Source of the DNA: Brevibacterium sediminis
GTDB lineage: Bacteria; Actinomycetota; Actinomycetes; Actinomycetales; Brevibacteriaceae
Direction: 5' to 3'
DNA length: 42,297 bases
Assembly: GCF_013623905.1 (NCBI RefSeq)
Contig: NZ_JABKDD010000022.1
Location: 1 to 42,297, forward strand
Below, one piece after another: positions 18,170 to 26,133 of the stretch (positions are counted from its first letter, which is position 1; each line of letters opens with the position of its first letter). The position numbers and the translations under genes were made by a program. The notes beneath the pieces are model-generated. The model saw nothing but the letters and a program-made list of their open reading frames with translations, was not told the origin of the DNA and did no database searches.

Positions 18170-19599
18170 GCGCAGATTCCACACACATTCACGACATCCT
18201 CGGCGTCGGCATCGGACCCTTCGGACTCGGCCTGGCCGCACTGTCGGAACCGCTCGACGACGTCGACGCGATCTTCCTCGACCAGCGCCCCGAATTCCGC
18301 TGGCACCCGGGCATGATGATCGAAGGCTCTACCATCCAAGTGCCGTTCCTGGCCGACCTCGTCACCATGGCCGACCCCACCTCGCCGTACTCATTCCTCA
18401 ACTTCCTCAAGGAGCGCAAGCGGCTCTACCCGTTCTACATCCGCGAATCGTTCTACCCCCTGCGCGCCGAATTCGACGAATATTGCCGGTGGGTCGCCGC
18501 CCAACTGGATACGCTGCGATGGAATCGTCGCGTCGTGTCCGTGACCAGGGACGACGGTGTGTACACCGCCCTCGCCGAGGTGGTCGATGACTCCGGCTCG
18601 ATCCTGACGACCGAGACCTACCGCGCTCGGCATCTCATCCTCGGGGTGGGAACGCAGCCGGTGCTGCCACCTGTGCTGCAGGGGCTCGGGGGAGGAGCCG
18701 GCGACTCGCCCGCTGCCGGCCCGGACGGTGCCGCCGGCTTGCCCGCTGCCGGCCCGCTCATCCACACCGCCGACTATCTCGAGAACCGGGATGCGCTGCT
18801 CGACTCGGGGGCGATCACGATCATCGGCAGCGGCCAGTCCGCCGCTGAGATCTACCGTGACCTCGTCGACGACGCAGAAGACCGCGGAGTGCGCCTGGAC
18901 TGGGTGACCCGCTCGCCGCGGTTCTTCCCGATGGAGTATACGAAGCTCACCCTAGAGATGACCTCCCCGGAGTACACCGACCACTTCCGGGCCCTGCCCG
19001 ATGAACTGCGCGAACGTGTCGGCCGGGAACAGCGCACGCTGTACAAGGGCATCTCCGCCGACCTCGTCGACGACATCCACGACACTCTCTACCGACTCAG
19101 CCGCGGCGGGCGGCAGCTGCTGACGAACCTCGTCTCCGAAGCCGAACTCGAGACCGCCGAGATTGATCCGATCAGCGGCGAATACCTGCTCGGCTTCCGC
19201 AACACGGCACTGGACAAGACGTTCACTCGGCGGTCCGGATCCGTGGTCGCCGCCACCGGATACAAATCGCAGGTTCCGGACTTCCTCAGCCCTCTCGGCG
19301 ACGACATCCGTCTGGACTCCCGAGGCCGCCTCGACGTCAGCCGCCACTACACGATCAACGACGAAGGAACCATCCACGTCCTCAACGGCGAAGAGCACAC
19401 CCACGGCGTGACCGCCCCCGACCTCGGCTTCGGCCCGTGGCGGGCCTCGGTGGTGCTGGCCGCAGTGACCGGCCGGGAACCCTATCCGATCGAACGGACC
19501 ATCGCCTTCCAGACCTTCGGGGTGCCGGCCGACGAATCCGATGCCGTGCCCGATGCCGCCTTCGCACTCGACGACTCCAAGGAGATGTCACACGCATGA
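18166..19599 (+). CDS. desB: FAD/NADPH-dependent amine N-hydroxylase (DesB-like)
   Basis: A 477-residue flavin monooxygenase of the lysine/ornithine N-hydroxylase family. The FAD motif G-I-G-P-F-G-L-G-L-A is near residue 12. The NADPH motif I-I-G-S-G-Q-S-A-A-E-I-Y lies near 220, and the family marker A-T-G-Y-K is near 363. In the pathway it would N-hydroxylate cadaverine. An Ala/Gly/Pro-rich insert between the FAD part and the NADPH motif (DNA 18690-18755) contains an internal duplication and shares a 16-base word with panC. ATGA overlaps at both ends couple it to its neighbours. Confidence 0.9.
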   Translation: MSADSTHIHDILGVGIGPFGLGLAALSEPLDDVDAIFLDQRPEFRWHPGMMIEGSTIQVPFLADLVTMADPTSPYSFLNFLKERKRLYPFYIRESFYPLRAEFDEYCRWVAAQLDTLRWNRRVVSVTRDDGVYTALAEVVDDSGSILTTETYRARHLILGVGTQPVLPPVLQGLGGGAGDSPAAGPDGAAGLPAAGPLIHTADYLENRDALLDSGAITIIGSGQSAAEIYRDLVDDAEDRGVRLDWVTRSPRFFPMEYTKLTLEMTSPEYTDHFRALPDELRERVGREQRTLYKGISADLVDDIHDTLYRLSRGGRQLLTNLVSEAELETAEIDPISGEYLLGFRNTALDKTFTRRSGSVVAATGYKSQVPDFLSPLGDDIRLDSRGRLDVSRHYTINDEGTIHVLNGEEHTHGVTAPDLGFGPWRASVVLAAVTGREPYPIERTIAFQTFGVPADESDAVPDAAFALDDSKEMSHA

Positions 19600-22226
19600 C
19601 CACCGAACTCATCACCAGCCTGACCACCACCGAGGCGGACGAAACCGATCCGACCGATTCTGCTGTTGGTGCGAACGCCACCTGTACGCGCACGGACCGC
19701 AGTTCGGACATGAAGCTCACGGCCGCCTCGGCGACAGTGACCATCCGTCCGCTCGACGTCGACCGGGACACCGCCCGGATCCACGGGTGGCTGACCCACC
19801 CGCGCGCTCACTACTGGATGATGACCGACCTCGACGAGAACGAGGTCCGGACCTACTTGAATGGCATTCGCGACTCCGCGGACGACGCCGGTTGGGTTGG
19901 CTCCGTCGACGGCACCGACTGCTTCTACGTCGAAACCTACACTCCGGACACCCTCATCCCGCAGAACATCGTGGCGACCGGGCCCGCGGACATCGGGATG
20001 CACCTGCTCGTCGCACCGCCGGCAGGACCGGCCGTGCATGGCCTCACCGACCGCATCATGGCGGAGGTCATCGACTTCTGCCTGAAGCCTGTTGACCAGG
20101 GAGGACGCGGTGCCGAGCGCGTCATCGTCGAACCCGATGCCAGGAACGACGCGATCATCGAGAAGAACCGAGCTGCCGGTTTCACCCCCATCACCGAAGC
20201 GACCATCATGATGGGCGAGATCGAGAAACCGGCGCTCGTCAGTGTGTGCACTCGCGCGGATTTCGAGGCCAGCGCGCTGGCTCCGTTCGTCACGGCCGGT
20301 GCTCGGGAGTCGCGCGTGGCAGAGACCGGCGAGTCGGACAGTGACCGGAGGTCCACCAAATCACGCACGGGCCGGACATTCGCAACCCCGCCGGCACCGT
20401 ACGCCCACCTCAACGGGGATGCGTTCGCCGTCGTGCAGCGCCACCTCGTCGCCAAAGCCCTGTCCGAATTCGCCCACGAACGACTCATCGCACCGGTGAG
20501 CCTCGGCGAGGGTGAAGGAGCGGCCGCGAACGGCAGTGCACATCCGGTCGGGGGAGCCGCCTCGGCGAATGGCGAGGGCCAGACCTGGGAACTGAGCATC
20601 GACGGCGCCAGCCGATACACGTTCACCGCGCGTGTGCTGCCGCTCGAGCACTGGGTGATCGACGAAGCGAGCATCACCCGGTGGCGCGACGGTACCGAGG
20701 TGCCGCTCGACGCGCAGGAACTCGTCGTCGAACTCCAAGACGAACTCTCCATCCCGGAGGACCTCATCTCCACCTACCTCGAGGAACTCGCCTCGACCCT
20801 GGCCGGGGCCGCGTTCAAACTCGAGGACGCCCGAGCCGGGCGCAGACCCGATGCACGTGCACTCGTCGAAGCGGATTTCCAGACCACCGAGGCGGCCATG
20901 ACCGAAGGCCATCCGGGGTTCCTCGCGAACAATGGTCGCATCGGCTTCGGTCTCAGTGACTTCCGCAAGTGGGCGCCGGAGAACGGACAGCTCAACCGCA
21001 TCGAATGGGTGGCAGTGAGGCGTGAACTCAGCCATCTGTCTTTGGGAGTCGGACTCGACGAGGAGAGCCACCTCGGTGAGGCTCTCAGCGAAGCCGAACG
21101 GGATCTCTTCGGGTCCCGGATCCGGGCGGCGGGACAGGATCCTGCGGACTTCCACCTCATGCCGATCCATCCCTGGCAGGCCGACCACCGCCTGGCGATC
21201 ACCTTCGCCGCGGACATCGCGCGCGGCGATCTTCTGCCGCTCGGGGAAGGGCTCGATAAGCACCAGGCGCAGCAGTCCCTGCGCACGTTCTTCAACCATT
21301 CGCGGGCCGGAGCTCCGTATGTCAAGGTCGCGCTCGCCGTGCAGAACATGGGATTCCTGCGTGGGCTGTCGCCGAAGTACATGCGCGACACTCCAGCCAT
21401 CAACGACTGGGTTGCTGGCTTGGTGGGCTCCGACCCCACCTTCGCCGAGGCGGGCTTCCGAGTGCTGCGGGAGCGCGCCGCACTCGGCTACACCGGTGAT
21501 GTCTACCACCGGACGAAGGAGACGAACCCGCACCGGAAGATGCTCGCCGCCTTGTGGCGGGAGAACCCCGTCGAGCAGATCGATCCAGGTCAGAAGCTCA
21601 TCACGATGGCTGCCCTGCTGCACCGGGATCACCAGGGGGTGTCGCTGGCCGGCGAGCTCATCAGCGCATCAGGCCTGAGCACCGCGGCATGGCTGCGCAG
21701 CTACCTGCGGGCGTACCTGAAGCCGCTTGTCCATGCGCTGCTGGCCCACGATCTCGTGTTCATGCCGCACGGGGAAAACCTCATCCTCGTCCTCGACGAG
21801 CATGTGGTCACCGGGGCGTTCATGAAGGACATCGGTGAGGAGGTCGCCGTGCTCGGCCACCGCGAGCTGCCTGCCGATGTCGAGCGCATCCGCGCCGTGG
21901 TGTCGGGGGAGGAGAAGGCCCTGTCGGTGTTCACCGATATGTTCGACGGGGTCCTGCGGCACCTCTCCGGCATCCTCGACGGCGATGGACTGCTGCCGGC
22001 CGAGAGATTCTGGGCGATCGTCGCCGAGACCCTCGACGACTACGAAGCGGAGCACCCGGATGATGCGCGCGGTGTCAGCGGCGACGTGGATCTGCGTGCC
22101 GACCACTTCGCTCATTCGTGCCTCAACCGGCTGCAGCTGAAGAACACGAAGCAGATGGTCGACATCGGCAACCAAGCCGAATCACTGCTCTACGCGGGCA
22201 CGATGCCCAACCCGGTGGCTCGCTGA
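19596..22226 (+). CDS. desCD: Fused hydroxamate acyltransferase and NIS siderophore synthetase (DesC-DesD)
   Basis: An 876-residue fusion. Residues about 45-210 form a GNAT-type acyltransferase like DesC/AlcB/RhbD, with T-V-T-I-R-P-L-D, H-Y-W-M-M and V-E-P-D-A-R-N. It would acylate N-hydroxycadaverine. After an 80-residue linker, about 290-870 is an IucA/IucC-type synthetase. Markers are E-G-H-P-G-F near 436, H-P-W-Q-A-D-H near 524, F-M-P-H-G-E-N near 721, and the closing N-R-L-Q-L-K-N-T-K-Q. In Streptomyces desABCD these are two proteins. Joining them would put acylation and ATP-dependent amide assembly in one polypeptide. The start overlaps desB by four bases. No exporter or uptake gene follows in the window. 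Confidence 0.9.
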   Translation: MTTELITSLTTTEADETDPTDSAVGANATCTRTDRSSDMKLTAASATVTIRPLDVDRDTARIHGWLTHPRAHYWMMTDLDENEVRTYLNGIRDSADDAGWVGSVDGTDCFYVETYTPDTLIPQNIVATGPADIGMHLLVAPPAGPAVHGLTDRIMAEVIDFCLKPVDQGGRGAERVIVEPDARNDAIIEKNRAAGFTPITEATIMMGEIEKPALVSVCTRADFEASALAPFVTAGARESRVAETGESDSDRRSTKSRTGRTFATPPAPYAHLNGDAFAVVQRHLVAKALSEFAHERLIAPVSLGEGEGAAANGSAHPVGGAASANGEGQTWELSIDGASRYTFTARVLPLEHWVIDEASITRWRDGTEVPLDAQELVVELQDELSIPEDLISTYLEELASTLAGAAFKLEDARAGRRPDARALVEADFQTTEAAMTEGHPGFLANNGRIGFGLSDFRKWAPENGQLNRIEWVAVRRELSHLSLGVGLDEESHLGEALSEAERDLFGSRIRAAGQDPADFHLMPIHPWQADHRLAITFAADIARGDLLPLGEGLDKHQAQQSLRTFFNHSRAGAPYVKVALAVQNMGFLRGLSPKYMRDTPAINDWVAGLVGSDPTFAEAGFRVLRERAALGYTGDVYHRTKETNPHRKMLAALWRENPVEQIDPGQKLITMAALLHRDHQGVSLAGELISASGLSTAAWLRSYLRAYLKPLVHALLAHDLVFMPHGENLILVLDEHVVTGAFMKDIGEEVAVLGHRELPADVERIRAVVSGEEKALSVFTDMFDGVLRHLSGILDGDGLLPAERFWAIVAETLDDYEAEHPDDARGVSGDVDLRADHFAHSCLNRLQLKNTKQMVDIGNQAESLLYAGTMPNPVAR

Positions 22227-22241
22227 GCCATAAGGGGCCAC

Positions 22242-22312
22242 GCCGACCGCTCACCTGAGCGGCGACCGCTCGTCGCATAACTTGATACAGCGACGGCAAC
22301 TCGAGCGCTCAG
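22242..22312. repeat. About 70-bp intergenic repeat, family 2, copy A
   Basis: It starts GCCGACCGCTC (22242), carries the core GCATAACTTGATACAGCGACG at 22275-22295 and ends with TCGAGCG at 22301. A second copy at 27362-27432 has these three blocks at identical spacings. It lies 15 bp after the siderophore operon. Confidence 0.85.
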
Positions 22313-22387
22313 TGAAGGATGACTGAGCCAGTGCGTGCGCTCGCCGCTGCGCTGAGCGGTCTGTGATTCGACGCAGCAGAACATGCC

Positions 22388-22432
22388 ACTCGCCGAGGCG
22401 GGACTCCGGAAAGGAGTCCCGCCTCGGCGAGT
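22388..22432. terminator. Perfect 20-bp hairpin made of two inverted CCTCGGCGA copies
   Basis: Arms at 22388-22407 and 22413-22432 pair perfectly around the loop GGAAA. Each arm contains TCGCCGAGG or its complement, the overrepresented 9-mer of this window. No T-run follows. It stands between the siderophore operon and the TfoX-like gene and may end transcription of the former. Confidence 0.7.
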
Positions 22433-22484
22433 ACCATTGACAGTGAAACCGACCTTTGCTGCAGAGCCGACCGGAGACCACTGT

Positions 22485-22832
22485 ATGACTCCCGAGCAGA
22501 CTTCACTTATCGAACGAATCCGTGCACTCATTGTCGAAGAGCCCGTGGTTCGAGAGGTCTCGATGTTCGGAGGCCGCGCGGTCATGGTCAACGAGAAGAT
22601 GATCGTCAGTGCTGGTAAGACGGGCGATCTGCTGGCGCACATCGATCCCGACCGTCACGATGAGCTCCTCAAACGACCCGAAGCTGCCCAAGCCGAGATG
22701 GGAACCGGTCGGGACATGGGACCGGGGTGGATCAACGTGAGCGCAGAGTCTGTCCGTGATGACGAACAGCTGGCATTCTGGGTCGAGACCGCCTTGGACT
22801 TCAACCGGACGGTGACAGGCCAGCACAACTGA
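22485..22832 (+). CDS. TfoX N-terminal-domain protein
   Basis: A 115-residue protein. The family pattern is visible as V-S-M-F-G-G-R-A-V-M-V near residue 25, a mid segment L-A-H-I-D-P-D, and the closing G-P-G-W-I-N-V...D-D-E-Q-L-A-F-W-V-E-T-A-L. In gammaproteobacteria TfoX/Sxy is a competence regulator. Stand-alone TfoX_N proteins are widespread in actinobacteria with no assigned role, so competence cannot be inferred from this alone. GGAGA lies about seven bases before the ATG. It stands as a single gene between the hairpin at 22388 and the LacI gene. Confidence 0.82.
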   Translation: MTPEQTSLIERIRALIVEEPVVREVSMFGGRAVMVNEKMIVSAGKTGDLLAHIDPDRHDELLKRPEAAQAEMGTGRDMGPGWINVSAESVRDDEQLAFWVETALDFNRTVTGQHN

Positions 22833-22925
22833 GTCCGCCGCGCGAGCGGTTAGTATCATTCCAACGGTTGCCTGTGCGTCGATGCGCAGATTCACGAACC
22901 GGTTCTCAGACTCAAAGGTGTGCGC

Positions 22926-24023
22926 ATGGCGAAGCAGAACGATCGGCCGACCCTGGCCACGGTCGCTGCGCGTGCCGGCGTGAGCATCAAAACCGCCTCC
23001 CGCGTCCTCAACGGCGAAAAGCACGTTGCCGCCTCGACGGCGGAGAAAGTCGAAGCTGCCGCCGAAGAGCTCGGATTCCGCCTCAACCCCACGGCCAGAC
23101 GCTTGCGTGCCGGAGGCCGCTCACCCTATATCGGCGTCGTCCTCTCGGACGCCGGTGACGCCTTCCAATCACGTGCCTTCGCCGCAGTGGAAGCCGAGCT
23201 CGCAATCCTCGACCTGCGCCCGGTGGTGACCGTGGTCGGTGACGACCCGAACCGAGAGGAAGCCTTCCTCGACGAATGCCTCGCCAACGACCTGACCGGG
23301 CTCATCGTCATCCGCGCCCACCCCGAGGCGGCCGAGACCTACGCACGAGCCGCCTCGGCGCCGGGCACTCGAATCGTCTCCCTCGACCCAGCGGTCGAAG
23401 GCCCTGGAATCAGCATCGTCGCAGGCGACGATCGTGAGGCGGGACGCCTCGCGGCCGAACAGCTGCTCGCTCACGGGCACATGGCACTCGGCGTCATCGG
23501 CGACCATTCGCCCAGCCTCATCACCACCCGCCGACTGCAGGGAATCCAGGACGCCATCGCCGGCCGCCGCGGCGTCGGCTGGCGCGCCTATATGCGCGAA
23601 GACGCCCACGACGAAGCCAGCGCGAAGAACGTCGTCGCCGCCTGGCTCGGTTCCCGCAGCGCACCCGGAGCCCTGATCACCCTGTCCGCCACAGTGACCC
23701 AAGGTGCCATCGACGCCTGCCGCCGCCTCGGCGAATGGCCGGCCCTGGTCGGCATCGACGATTTCCCCACGGCCGAACTCCTCGATGTCACCGTCGTCGA
23801 TCGCAACGTCGAATCCCTCGCCTCCGAGGCGGTCCGACGACTCCGGGTCGGTGTCGAACCCAGCGATGCTGGCGAGGGCGCGGACCGCCTCGGCGAAGGG
23901 GATGGCCCGATTGCGGGGGAGGCGAACCGGCGCGATCGAGTCGACGACGGCGTGCTCGATTTCGACAATGCGCTGTGCGTCATCGCTCGTGGCAGCGGTG
24001 AAGAGCCGCCGGACACCCGCTGA
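22926..24023 (+). CDS. LacI-family transcriptional regulator
   Basis: A 365-residue regulator. The N-terminal helix-turn-helix reads T-L-A-T-V-A-A-R-A-G-V-S-I-K-T-A-S-R-V-L-N, with hinge L-N-P-T-A-R-R-L. It is followed by a periplasmic-binding-protein-like sensor domain opening Y-I-G-V-V-L-S-D. Near the C-terminus a Gly/Glu/Asp-rich insert of about 30 residues (DNA 23860-23945) interrupts the last conserved strand and contains CCTCGGCGA. The ATG at 22926 is used; a GTG two codons upstream is possible. It precedes a sugar ABC operon with a perfect palindrome in its leader, so it very probably represses that operon until a pentose or similar sugar binds. Confidence 0.93.
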   Translation: MAKQNDRPTLATVAARAGVSIKTASRVLNGEKHVAASTAEKVEAAAEELGFRLNPTARRLRAGGRSPYIGVVLSDAGDAFQSRAFAAVEAELAILDLRPVVTVVGDDPNREEAFLDECLANDLTGLIVIRAHPEAAETYARAASAPGTRIVSLDPAVEGPGISIVAGDDREAGRLAAEQLLAHGHMALGVIGDHSPSLITTRRLQGIQDAIAGRRGVGWRAYMREDAHDEASAKNVVAAWLGSRSAPGALITLSATVTQGAIDACRRLGEWPALVGIDDFPTAELLDVTVVDRNVESLASEAVRRLRVGVEPSDAGEGADRLGEGDGPIAGEANRRDRVDDGVLDFDNALCVIARGSGEEPPDTR

Positions 24024-24042
24024 AGATTTTTGTCGAAACAGT

Positions 24043-24073
24043 TGACAGCAGGCGGCGTTCAGCGAATCATATT
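24043..24073 (+). promoter_or_regulatory. Probable promoter of the sugar ABC operon
   Basis: TTGACA at 24043-24048 is a consensus -35 box. CATATT at 24068-24073 is the best -10 candidate, with a long 19-base spacer. The palindromic operator begins eight bases further on, covering the expected transcription start. Confidence 0.5.
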
Positions 24074-24080
24074 CAACAGC

Positions 24081-24096
24081 CTGACAACGTTGTCAG
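24081..24096. promoter_or_regulatory. LacI-family operator
   Basis: CTGACAACGTTGTCAG is a perfect 16-bp palindrome with the central CG step usual for LacI-family sites. It lies 20 bp before the start codon of the sugar-binding protein gene and 57 bp after the LacI gene. Confidence 0.85.
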
Positions 24097-24115
24097 AAAG
24101 ATTGAAAGGTTCACA

Positions 24116-25210
24116 ATGAGGCACAACCTTAAGTCCCACAAAAAGCTGGCGCTCCTCGGTGCCTCCGTCGCGATCGGCGCTCTTGCGCTCAGCGGCTGCG
24201 GCAATCAGAAGGGCCAGGGAAACGACGAGGCCGACAGCGGATCCGGCGGCGACGGGGACGTCACCATCGCGCTGCTGCTGCCCGAGTCGAAGACCACCCG
24301 GTACGAGTCGCTCGACAAGCCGAACTTCGAGAAATACCTCAAAGAAGCCAACCCAGACGCGAAGGTCGAATACCGCAACGCCAATCAGGACGCGACTCAG
24401 CAGCAGCAACAGGTTGAGGCGGCCGTGACCGAAGGCGTCGACGCCATCGTCCTCGACCCCGTCGACGCTTCCGCAGTCTCATCCGCGCTGTCGAAAGCCG
24501 AAGCGAAGAAGATCCCGGTCATCTCCTACGACCGCTTCTTCGAAGGTGCGGACTACTACACCTCGTTCGACAACAAGAAGATCGGCAACCTGCAGGGCCA
24601 GGCCGTCCTCGACGGGCTCAAAGACGCCGGCGTCGACCCGAAATCGGGACCGGTCTGGATGGTCAATGGTGATCCGAAGGACCCGAACGCCGCGGACTTC
24701 AAGGCCGGCGCCGAAGAGACCCTCAAGGGCGCAGGCGTGGACATCGCCGCCAGCCACGACACCCTCGACTGGAACCCCGACGACGCCCGCCAGTGGGTCG
24801 AAGGTCAGCTGCAGGGCAAGGGCGAGAAGCCGATCGCGATCTACTCTGCCAACGACGGCACCGCCGGCGGCGTCATCGCCGCAACGAAGAAAGCCAAGGT
24901 CGAACCCGTCGTGACAGGTCAGGACGCCGAGGTCGACGGTCTGCAGAACATCCTCAAGGGTGACCAGTACGCCACGATCTACAAGTCGATCCCACCGCAG
25001 GCCGAGTTCGCCGCCAAAGCCGCCGTGGCCCTGGCCGCAGGCGAGGACGTCGACGCGGGCACGACCTACAAGGACACCCCCACGGACTTCGTCGAAGCCA
25101 AGGTCGTCACCACCGACACCATCAAAGACATCGTTGGTGACCAGATCAAGGCCGAGGACATCTGCACAGGCAAGGTGGAGAAGCTCTGTGCCGATGCCGG
25201 CGTGAAGTGA
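24116..25210 (+). CDS. Sugar ABC transporter substrate-binding lipoprotein (XylF-like)
   Basis: A 364-residue exported lipoprotein. A basic N-terminus and hydrophobic stretch lead to the lipobox L-A-L-S-G-C, with Cys28 the lipidation site. A short Gly/Ser/Asp linker then joins the binding domain. The mature part is a type I sugar-binding fold resembling XylF: V-T-I-A-L-L-L-P-E near its start, D-A-I-V-L-D-P-V-D in the middle, and V-V-T-G-Q-D-A-E-V-D-G-L-Q later. The likely ligand is xylose or a related sugar, inferred only from family resemblance. The start follows GAAAGG. A stable hairpin after the gene may raise its transcript level over the downstream transporter genes. Confidence 0.9.
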   Translation: MRHNLKSHKKLALLGASVAIGALALSGCGNQKGQGNDEADSGSGGDGDVTIALLLPESKTTRYESLDKPNFEKYLKEANPDAKVEYRNANQDATQQQQQVEAAVTEGVDAIVLDPVDASAVSSALSKAEAKKIPVISYDRFFEGADYYTSFDNKKIGNLQGQAVLDGLKDAGVDPKSGPVWMVNGDPKDPNAADFKAGAEETLKGAGVDIAASHDTLDWNPDDARQWVEGQLQGKGEKPIAIYSANDGTAGGVIAATKKAKVEPVVTGQDAEVDGLQNILKGDQYATIYKSIPPQAEFAAKAAVALAAGEDVDAGTTYKDTPTDFVEAKVVTTDTIKDIVGDQIKAEDICTGKVEKLCADAGVK

Positions 25211-25247
25211 GCGCGTGCGCGTTCACAATCTGACGTGACCGACCTCG

Positions 25248-25275
25248 AGCCGGCGACCGCCACCGGTCGCCGGCT
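25248..25275 (+). promoter_or_regulatory. Intra-operon hairpin between binding-protein and ATPase genes
   Basis: Twelve-base arms, AGCCGGCGACCG and its exact complement, surround the loop CCAC. The site is in the 98-bp gap before the ATPase gene. Such hairpins often stabilise the upstream mRNA or partly terminate, giving excess binding protein. Confidence 0.7.
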
Positions 25276-25308
25276 GCCGGGGTCAACGACTGCGACAAGT
25301 AGGAACAG

Positions 25309-26133
25309 ATGACATCAGAGACACCCGACCCGGCAACTGAGGCGACGCGGACGCCGGGCAGCGACAGCGAGCCGGTGCTCGAACTGCGCGGAATCAACAA
25401 ACGGTTCGGTGCAGTCCAAGCCCTGACCGACATCCATCTCAGCGTCGGTCGCGGCGAAGTCGTCGGCCTCGTCGGCGACAACGGCGCCGGCAAATCGACC
25501 CTGATCAAGGTCATCGCCGGAGTCCACGCCGCCGATGACGGCGAACTCATCATGAACGGGACGGCGCAGAGATTCTCCTCCCCGAAGGATGCACAGACAG
25601 CCGGAGTGGCCACAGTGTTCCAGGATCTGTCCCTGTGCGAGAACCTCGACGTGGTGGCCAACCTGTTCCTCGGACATGAGAAGACCCGCGGCGGCGTCCT
25701 CGACGAAGTGACGATGGAAGCCAAATCCTGGGAGCTGCTGCGCAGCCTCTCGGCAAAGATCCCGAGCGTGCGCGTACCGATCGCGGCCCTGTCCGGCGGT
25801 CAACGTCAGACGGTCGCGATCGCCCGGTCCCTCCTCGGCGAACCATCCTTGGTCATGCTCGATGAACCGACGGCGGCACTCGGCGTCGCCCAGACGGCCG
25901 AAGTGCTCAACCTCATCGAACGGCTCAAAGAACGCGACCTCGGCGTGCTGCTCGTCAGCCACAATATGGCCGATGTGCAGGCGGTGTGCGACCGGGTGCA
26001 CGTGCTGCGGCTGGGCAAGGACGCCGGTGATTTCCCCGGTGACGAGCGCACCGATGTGCTGGTCGCCGCGATCACCGGAGCCAGCGACAACGTCGTGACC
26101 AAACGCGCCGCACGGAGGGGTGAGCGTCGATGA
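25309..26133 (+). CDS. Sugar ABC transporter ATP-binding protein (XylG-like, single domain)
   Basis: A 274-residue ATPase with Walker A G-D-N-G-A-G-K-S at 56-63, signature L-S-G-G-Q-R-Q at 161-167 and Walker B L-V-M-L-D-E-P at 181-187. E. coli XylG and RbsA carry two tandem ATPase domains (about 500 residues). This protein has one and presumably works as a homodimer, a layout common for this subgroup in actinobacteria. The first 20 residues are a polar, low-complexity lead. The stop overlaps the permease start by four bases. Confidence 0.92.
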   Translation: MTSETPDPATEATRTPGSDSEPVLELRGINKRFGAVQALTDIHLSVGRGEVVGLVGDNGAGKSTLIKVIAGVHAADDGELIMNGTAQRFSSPKDAQTAGVATVFQDLSLCENLDVVANLFLGHEKTRGGVLDEVTMEAKSWELLRSLSAKIPSVRVPIAALSGGQRQTVAIARSLLGEPSLVMLDEPTAALGVAQTAEVLNLIERLKERDLGVLLVSHNMADVQAVCDRVHVLRLGKDAGDFPGDERTDVLVAAITGASDNVVTKRAARRGERR

